Assembly: GCA_031277235.1 (NCBI GenBank)
Contig: JAITMT010000090.1
Span: 1-20,029, forward strand
Direction of reading: 5' to 3'
Source: Tannerella sp.
Lineage (GTDB): Bacteria; Bacteroidota; Bacteroidia; Bacteroidales; Tannerellaceae
DNA length: 20,029 nucleotides
Shown: positions 14,726 to 20,029 of the stretch, piece after piece
Numbering within the stretch: the stretch's first letter is position 1
Layout: each line of letters begins with the position of its first letter
Made by a program: the position numbers and the translations under genes
The notes under the pieces: generated by a model
What the model was told of the DNA's origin: nothing
The model's input: the letters and a program-made list of their open reading frames with translations, nothing else
The model's database searches: none

Positions 14726-14758
14726 GAAACGCAGTGGCAACGCTGCGTTTTCTTTTTG
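14726..14758 (+). terminator. Intrinsic terminator of the VWA lipoprotein gene
   Basis: AAACGCAG (14727-14734) pairs perfectly with CTGCGTTT (14743-14750) around an 8-nt loop, followed by the T-rich TCTTTTT. It starts 38 nt after the stop codon. Confidence 0.8.
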
Positions 14759-14777
14759 TTGGCGGGCAGCAAACTGT

Positions 14778-14969
14778 TCAGTGCGTCTTGCGCACTACTT
14801 TGCGGTCGTGGCAATCGAACTTGGCGCCCTTCAATTCTTCTTTCAAGGCGCAGCCGGTACAATCGCCACAGGGAGATTTTCTTCCGGGAAACAACAGGTA
14901 ATAGCCTTTGTATCCGACAAATACCACCACCACCACCAGAATGATTATTACGGTAATTTCCTGTATCAT
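14778..14969 (-). CDS. FeoB-associated-type Cys-rich small membrane protein
   Basis: This is a 63-residue protein from the ATG at 14969. An N-terminal membrane helix (ITVIIILVVVVVFVGYKGYY) is followed by a short cytoplasmic tail with a cysteine cluster. The tail reads PCGDCTGCALKEELKGAKFDC, i.e. C-x2-C-x2-C and a fourth Cys. This fits the FeoB-associated Cys-rich membrane protein family of Bacteroidota, which probably binds iron or another metal at the ferrous iron transporter. No feoA or feoB is nearby, so the iron link is by family only. A longer frame from 15047 adds 26 residues and overlaps the promoter, so it is rejected. The TACCTTTG box ends 5 nt before the ATG. Confidence 0.68.
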   Translation of the reverse strand: MIQEITVIIILVVVVVFVGYKGYYLLFPGRKSPCGDCTGCALKEELKGAKFDCHDRKVVRKTH

Positions 14970-14974
14970 GTTTA

Positions 14975-14982
14975 CAAAGGTA
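14975..14982 (-). promoter_or_regulatory. Promoter -7 box of the Cys-rich membrane protein gene
   Basis: On the minus strand it reads TACCTTTG, exact consensus, ending 5 nt upstream of the ATG. The transcript would be leaderless or nearly so. No -33 TTG is seen at the usual distance. The A/T-rich DNA from here to 15258 shows no gene I can support. Confidence 0.55.
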
Positions 14983-15258
14983 CGGAAAAAAATCGGAGTT
15001 ATCGTTTTCTGCTGATTTTTTATGAAAGGTACGGATAAATTTACCATATCACAGGTAAAAAATATCGGATAATTTCAAAATGACGGGGTTCAATATCTGA
15101 ATGACCCATGATGAATGCTTGCAAAAAATAAAAATTATCGCCACCGGAAGCCGAACTAAATTTTTATTCACCCAAAGAAATTTTCTTTCTGTCTTTGCAG
15201 GAACAAAAGTTGCATTCAGTAGTTGAAACTACCAACTTAAAAACTTTTCCGCCCCCGC

Positions 15259-15289
15259 TTTGCATTTTTTCCAAAATTTCGTACCTTTG
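15259..15289 (+). promoter_or_regulatory. Promoter of the purF-like/carA operon
   Basis: TTTG (15259-15262) and TACCTTTG (15282-15289) are separated by 19 nt, the ideal Bacteroidota arrangement. The leader to the ATG at 15322 would be about 25 nt. Confidence 0.85.
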
Positions 15290-15321
15290 CGCCCGATTTA
15301 TTGAAGAAGTAAAAAAATCGA

Positions 15322-17241
15322 ATGGAAATTTTAAAGCACGAATGTGGAGTTGTGATGATACGGCTGCTGAAGCCGGTTGAATATTATCACCAAAAATATG
15401 GTTCGTGGATGTATCCGCTCAACAAACTGTATTTACTGATGGAGAAACAGCACAACCGCGGTCAGGAAGGCGCCGGGATTGCGTGCGTGAAACTGGAAGC
15501 CGAGCCGGGAGAAGAATACATGTTTCGCGAGCGGGCATTGGGAACGGACGCCATTACGGAAGTTTTCGGCGAAATACACAAGAAATTCGGCAATTATTCG
15601 TCCGCGCAACTCGCCGATCCGATTTTTGCCAAGGAAAAATTACCCTACGTGGGCGAACTGTACATGGGGCATCTAAGATACAGTACCACAGGCAAATCCG
15701 GACTTTCCTACATTCATCCCTTCCTGCGCCGCAACAACTGGCGGGCACGAAATCTGGCGATTTGCGGCAATTTCAACATGACCAACGTGGATGAAATTTT
15801 TGAAGACATTACCTCGACCGGGCAACATCCGCGCCACTATACCGACACCTATTTCATACTCGAACAACTGGGATACGGTCTCGACGGCGAATCGGAACGG
15901 CTTTTCACGAAATATGAATCCGAAGGGCTTGAAAATATAGCGATTACGCAGGCTATCGAAGAAAATATAGACTTGACGAAAGTGATCGGAAAAGCGGCGG
16001 CTATCTGGGACGGCGGCTATGTGATTTGTGGCGCTACAGGTAGCGGAGAGTCGTTTTCCATCCGTGATCCGTGGGGAATTCGCACGGCTTTTTACTACGC
16101 GGACGATGAAATCGTGGTGCTGGCTTCGGAAAGACCTGTAATTCAGACGGCTATGAACGTTTCTTCGGAAAATATCAGGGAACTCCAACCCGGCGAAGCG
16201 CTGTTGATCAGCAAAAGAGGGAAAATCCGTACAGCTCAGATACTTGCGCCGAAAAATTTCAGTTCCTGTTCGTTTGAGCGCATTTATTTTTCGCGCGGCA
16301 GCGACATTGACATCTATAAGGAGCGCAAAAAATTAGGTGAAAACTTGACGGACAAAATACTCGAACATATTGATTATGATACGGAAAACTCCGTTTTCTC
16401 CTTTATTCCGAACACTGCCGAGGTGGCTTTTTATGGGATGATGGAAGGCTTGAACAAATATCTGAACACCGTAAAATCGCAAAAAATACAGGCTTTGGGC
16501 AATCAGCCGACTGAGGCGGAACTCAATGCCATCCTGTCGTTAAGCATTCGGAATGAGAAAGTTGCGCTGAAAGACATCAAACTGCGCACTTTCATCACCG
16601 AAGGAAACAGCCGCAACGACCTTGCCGCCCACGTTTACGACATCACGTACGGCACGATAAATCCGCACAGGGACAATCTCGTGGTGATTGACGACAGTAT
16701 CGTGCGCGGTACGACGCTGAAACAAAGCATTATCAGCATTCTTGACCGCCTGCTTCCGAAGAAAATCATTTTCGTTTCGTCGTCGCCGCAAATCAGATAC
16801 CCTGATTATTACGGTATTGACATGTCGAGCATGGATGAATTTATTGCGTTCAAGGCGGCAGTCGAGTTGTTGAAGGAGCAAAACAAGGTGCAAATCATAT
16901 TGAACGCCTATAAAAAGGCGAAAAAACAGAACGGACATGCCATAAATAACTATGTAAAAGATATTTATGCGCCGTTTACGGACGAAGAAATTTCCCGGAA
17001 AATCGCTCAGATGCTGACCGGACCGGAAGTGAAATCGGACATAGAAATCGTATATCAAACGATTGACGGTCTGCGCGATGCGTGTCCCGATCATCCGGGA
17101 GACTGGTATTTTTCAGGCAATTACCCGACGCCGGGCGGCGTTCGCATGGTCAATCAGGCATTTATTGACTACATGGAAGATATTTTCCTGACGGACGACA
17201 AAAACAGAATTTACAATATTAATTTTTTTAACAGGTTATAA
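15322..17241 (+). CDS. purF: Long PurF-like amidophosphoribosyltransferase
   Basis: This 639-residue protein combines an N-terminal class II glutamine amidotransferase domain with a C-terminal phosphoribosyltransferase domain. The likely nucleophile is C8 in KHECGVV. Amidotransferase motifs include KQHNRGQEGAGIA, GHLRYSTTG and ICGNFNMTN. The PRPP-binding loop VVIDDSIVRGTT spans residues 454-465. The reaction by family is PRPP plus glutamine to 5-phosphoribosylamine, the first purine step. It is well over 100 residues longer than standard PurF (about 470-500), with inserts between the domains and a C-terminal extension. It resembles the long paralogue found next to carA in Bacteroides relatives, so a specialised role cannot be excluded. 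carA starts 3 nt after the stop. Confidence 0.85.
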   Translation: MEILKHECGVVMIRLLKPVEYYHQKYGSWMYPLNKLYLLMEKQHNRGQEGAGIACVKLEAEPGEEYMFRERALGTDAITEVFGEIHKKFGNYSSAQLADPIFAKEKLPYVGELYMGHLRYSTTGKSGLSYIHPFLRRNNWRARNLAICGNFNMTNVDEIFEDITSTGQHPRHYTDTYFILEQLGYGLDGESERLFTKYESEGLENIAITQAIEENIDLTKVIGKAAAIWDGGYVICGATGSGESFSIRDPWGIRTAFYYADDEIVVLASERPVIQTAMNVSSENIRELQPGEALLISKRGKIRTAQILAPKNFSSCSFERIYFSRGSDIDIYKERKKLGENLTDKILEHIDYDTENSVFSFIPNTAEVAFYGMMEGLNKYLNTVKSQKIQALGNQPTEAELNAILSLSIRNEKVALKDIKLRTFITEGNSRNDLAAHVYDITYGTINPHRDNLVVIDDSIVRGTTLKQSIISILDRLLPKKIIFVSSSPQIRYPDYYGIDMSSMDEFIAFKAAVELLKEQNKVQIILNAYKKAKKQNGHAINNYVKDIYAPFTDEEISRKIAQMLTGPEVKSDIEIVYQTIDGLRDACPDHPGDWYFSGNYPTPGGVRMVNQAFIDYMEDIFLTDDKNRIYNINFFNRL

Positions 17242-17244
17242 TTG

Positions 17245-18333
17245 ATGGACTTAACGAAAGCAACGCTGATTCTTGACGACGGCAGCAAATTTGAAGGATA
17301 TTCATTCGGGGCGGAAAAGCCCGTAACCGGCGAAGTGGTGTTCAATACGGCAATGGTCGGATACCCCGAAAGCCTCACCGACCCTTCGTATGCAGGGCAG
17401 TTAATGGTTTTCACCTACCCGATCATCGGCAATTACGGCGTTCCGAAACGGACGTTGCAGGCTGACGGCATTTCTCTTTTCATGGAAAGCGAAAAGATTC
17501 ATTGCGAGGCGATTATCATCAGCGACTACAGTTATGACTACAGCCACTGGAATGCCGAAAATTCCCTGGCGCAATGGCTGAAAGAGGAGAATATTCCCGG
17601 TATTTACGGCTTGGATACCCGCGCGCTGACCAAACGGCTGCGCGAAAAAGGCGTGATGGTGGGGCGGATTGTTTTCGGAGAAAATCGGGACGAATCGTTG
17701 CCTACCTTTGATTATCAGAATATTAACTTTGTAGATAAAGTTTCCTGCAAGGAAGTTACCACCTACAACGAGGGAGCGGGCAAAAAGCGGGTCGTGCTCG
17801 TGGATTGCGGCGTTAAGCAAAACATTATCAGATGTTTGATAAAGCAGGATGTTACGGTCGTTTGTGTGCCCTGGGACTACGATTTCAATCAGTTGCCGTA
17901 TGACGGGCTGTTCATCAGCAACGGACCGGGCGACCCGAATATCTGCGACATTACCGTTCAGCACATTCGCAAAGCGCTTGAGGGCGACAAGCCGATTTGC
18001 GGCATTTGCATGGGCAATCAACTGCTGGCAAAAGCCGGGGGAGCAACGATTTACAAGTTGAAATACGGTCATCGCAGTCACAATCAGCCTGTTCGCATGG
18101 TTGGAACGAACCAGTGCTACATCACCTCGCAGAATCATGGCTATGCCGTGGACAACAACACGCTGGGAAGCGACTGGGAACCGCTTTTTGTAAACATGAA
18201 CGACGGCACGAACGAGGGTATCCGGCACAAAACGAAGCCTTTCTTCTCGTCTCAGTTTCACCCCGAAGCCTACGGCGGCTCTACCGACACGCTTTTTATT
18301 TTCGAGCGGTTTGTTCGGTCGATGGATGAGTGA
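17245..18333 (+). CDS. carA: Carbamoyl-phosphate synthase small subunit
   Basis: CarA supplies ammonia from glutamine to CarB for carbamoyl phosphate, the precursor of pyrimidines and arginine. The 362-residue protein has the N-terminal CarA domain (TLILDDGSKFEGYSFG..., VFNTAMVGYPESLTDPSY). It also has a class I amidotransferase domain with FISNGPGDP, the nucleophile C255 in CGICMGNQ, and the H339/E341 pair in QFHPEAYGG, so the triad is complete. The ATG at 17245 is preferred to a TTG one codon earlier. It sits 3 nt after the purF-like gene and is surely co-transcribed. carB, usually next, is absent. A convergent gene ends 46 bp after the carA stop, with no clear terminator between. Confidence 0.96.
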   Translation: MDLTKATLILDDGSKFEGYSFGAEKPVTGEVVFNTAMVGYPESLTDPSYAGQLMVFTYPIIGNYGVPKRTLQADGISLFMESEKIHCEAIIISDYSYDYSHWNAENSLAQWLKEENIPGIYGLDTRALTKRLREKGVMVGRIVFGENRDESLPTFDYQNINFVDKVSCKEVTTYNEGAGKKRVVLVDCGVKQNIIRCLIKQDVTVVCVPWDYDFNQLPYDGLFISNGPGDPNICDITVQHIRKALEGDKPICGICMGNQLLAKAGGATIYKLKYGHRSHNQPVRMVGTNQCYITSQNHGYAVDNNTLGSDWEPLFVNMNDGTNEGIRHKTKPFFSSQFHPEAYGGSTDTLFIFERFVRSMDE

Positions 18334-18378
18334 GAGTGTATTGAAATTTGCGTTTTCTTTTCGGACTTTGCGGTAAAT

Positions 18379-20029
18379 TCATTCGCAATCCAGGCGCATG
18401 GCATCAAAGTCAAAAGTCACTTTCTTCATTTTTTTCAGCAGTCCGGCAAAACCTATAAATCCATCTTCACTGATGTAAGGAAATTGAGGATCATGTTTTA
18501 CCAATATATCCATGATATTGTTTCCTATCCGGATATCCGTTTTGAAGACAGAAGAATCACTGTTAACCGTTGAAGAAATTTTCCGGTAGAAATCATCATT
18601 AATTACAACTGCCGTATCTTTCAGGTTTCCTCCCGTATCTAAAAATCCGGTAAAATCCAAACCGCTCAGTTTGGAACGCAGATACAATTTATTATTACCG
18701 ATATACATATTACTTTCCTCCTCAACTTTTTGCCCGGGATCCAAGGATATGGTCAATTCGTTTTCTTGCAAATCAAGGCTGACATGATTTAACATTTTTA
18801 TCAGAGGCAATCCCATAATTACTTCCGTCTTATTGATGATTAATTTTGCTTTATTCAATTTATTTTCATCCGTTAATATGATTGAATCAATAAAGTGTTT
18901 GAGAAAAAAACTGTCATCTTCTATTACAACAACAGGAATATTGGTTGCTAATAAGGAGCCGATACAGATGGAATCGAACATGCCGTAAGCCGAACGGATT
19001 GCTTCCTCATTAAAGGTACTTTCCGAATAGGGTCCCAACATTTTTATGTTGGATTTTTCCGCATATTTTTTTTGCATAACAAGATAGGAAGACATTCCTG
19101 TATCAAAGACCGTTTTCAGCGCCGTTTGATTATACTGGACATTCAAAAAAATCACGGTGTCGATTTCCATGGGAATCCTGGCAACTCCGGTATTATCCGG
19201 GATTATAATTTTCGGCTTTTGAAACGGACTCATTGCCTGATAATGATTCTTCGATTTTGTAATTCCTTTCAAGATTTCCCCGTTTTCCCGTATTTTATCT
19301 TGCTGTTCCAGGATTTCCAACATTTTTAACCCGTCGCCATATTCGCCCAAATCCCAGTAAAAAGACGACAAATAGAGTAAAATATTGTCATCTGCAACAT
19401 CTCCGTAATAGTTGCTGATAAATAAAGGGATTTGCGAAAGGACGCTATCCGTTTTTCCGGAATATATATTCGAGATAAGCCGGTAGGAATCAATTATAAA
19501 CGGATGGGTAATACAGTCTTTATTTTTACTGTAATAAGATTGCGCTTCCTCCATCCGTTTCGTGAAAAGTAAATCTCCAAGTTCCTGATCAAAATTTCCA
19601 AAGCATGATTTCCTGGTTTCCCTGATTTGTTCCAGGATTTCCTTATGATTTTGTTCTCCGTTTTCTTGCCTGATGAAAAAGGTTTCCATTACATCCAGTA
19701 TTTTCAGTCCGTTGTCATTTTCGCCCATGTCCCAATAAAAAGTCGGAAAATACAACAACAGATTATCATCTACCCCATTGCCATAGTATTTGCCCAAATA
19801 CTCGGGCAGTTGCGAAAGAACGCTATCCGTTTTTCCGGCATAGATATTCGATATAAGATGATAGGAATCGATGACAAACGGATGGACAATGTCGTTTTTA
19901 TGCCTGGCATAAAAGTCCCGCGCTTCGCTGATTTGTTTCCCGAAGGTTAAATTCGCGAGTTCCTGATCGTAGTTCTCTGTTTGCGCATAAAGCGTCAAGG
20001 GCAATATGGCGCATAAAATAAGTTTTAGT
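18379..20029 (-). CDS. Exported aspartic-protease-like protein with duplicated N-terminal repeat (5' end outside window)
   Basis: The frame is open to the right edge. The visible start is a hydrophobic signal peptide (LKLILCAILPLTLYA then QTEN), so the true start lies just beyond 20029. Numbering from the codon at 20004, residues 14-107 and 140-233 are two copies of a ~95-residue helical, TPR-like repeat, offset by 126. Both contain IDSY, LISNIY and GKTDSVLSQ. The C-terminal half holds two retropepsin-type motifs, FDTGMSS (D301) and LDTGGN (D456), each followed by a GLPLI- or GFAGLL-like turn. Both catalytic-type aspartates are present, as in two-lobed bacterial aspartyl protease family proteins of Bacteroidota. 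Activity is inferred. The gene looks AT-richer than the lysine locus. Confidence 0.75.
   Translation of the reverse strand, partial: LKLILCAILPLTLYAQTENYDQELANLTFGKQISEARDFYARHKNDIVHPFVIDSYHLISNIYAGKTDSVLSQLPEYLGKYYGNGVDDNLLLYFPTFYWDMGENDNGLKILDVMETFFIRQENGEQNHKEILEQIRETRKSCFGNFDQELGDLLFTKRMEEAQSYYSKNKDCITHPFIIDSYRLISNIYSGKTDSVLSQIPLFISNYYGDVADDNILLYLSSFYWDLGEYGDGLKMLEILEQQDKIRENGEILKGITKSKNHYQAMSPFQKPKIIIPDNTGVARIPMEIDTVIFLNVQYNQTALKTVFDTGMSSYLVMQKKYAEKSNIKMLGPYSESTFNEEAIRSAYGMFDSICIGSLLATNIPVVVIEDDSFFLKHFIDSIILTDENKLNKAKLIINKTEVIMGLPLIKMLNHVSLDLQENELTISLDPGQKVEEESNMYIGNNKLYLRSKLSGLDFTGFLDTGGNLKDTAVVINDDFYRKISSTVNSDSSVFKTDIRIGNNIMDILVKHDPQFPYISEDGFIGFAGLLKKMKKVTFDFDAMRLDCE

Noticed and set aside
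17401..18261. 286-codon minus-strand frame opposite carA
   Set aside because: carA has a complete catalytic triad and full length. The antisense frame has no recognisable motif.

Overview
The window reads as chromosomal DNA of a member of the Bacteroidota, most likely an anaerobic amino-acid-fermenting Bacteroidales. The reasons are the repeated TAnnTTTG promoter motif (several exact TACCTTTG boxes, two with a TTTG box 19 nt upstream), the recF/DUF721 pair divergent from a membrane-anchored TPR protein, a long PurF-like protein directly upstream of carA, and an ECF sigma/TonB-domain/von Willebrand lipoprotein module. No phage, plasmid, transposase or CRISPR genes are visible.

Layout. Positions 1-2264 are housekeeping: a TPR membrane protein (minus strand, cut by the left edge), then recF and a DUF721/DciA-like gene. 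Positions 2265-2598 hold two promoter-like sites and a 42-codon ORF of unknown status. Positions 2599-11065 are a lysine-fermentation locus, all on the plus strand: atoD (CoA-transferase alpha subunit), kat (3-aminobutyryl-CoA aminotransferase type), kce, kdd, kamA, kamB-like and kamD. Positions 11252-12957 hold a minus-strand tRNA-Pro(TGG) with promoter and terminator, a TonB-domain membrane protein and its translationally coupled ECF sigma factor. The von Willebrand lipoprotein gene is divergent from the sigma gene (12958-14688). A short Cys-rich membrane protein follows on the minus strand, then a long PurF-like gene and carA (15322-18333), and a minus-strand aspartic-protease-like exported protein cut by the right edge.

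How the genes work together. KamA converts L-lysine to L-beta-lysine, KamDE moves the second amino group to give 3,5-diaminohexanoate, Kdd oxidises it to 5-amino-3-oxohexanoate, and Kce plus acetyl-CoA cleaves this to 3-aminobutyryl-CoA and acetoacetate. The class III aminotransferase best fits Kat, which turns 3-aminobutyryl-CoA into acetoacetyl-CoA instead of using the ammonia lyase Kal. AtoD would be half of the CoA transferase that activates acetoacetate. What stands out is that partner genes are absent: atoA after atoD, kamC after kamB, kamE after kamD, and carB after carA. Most joints within the lysine locus carry short repeats: a palindromic MITE-like element, a heptamer array, an array of 23-bp hairpins and three GC-rich CCTC palindromes, one of which forms the 3' end of kamB. 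The pathway is known, so no wholly new system is claimed. The Kat variant, the orphan subunits and the repeats at the junctions are the most interesting points.
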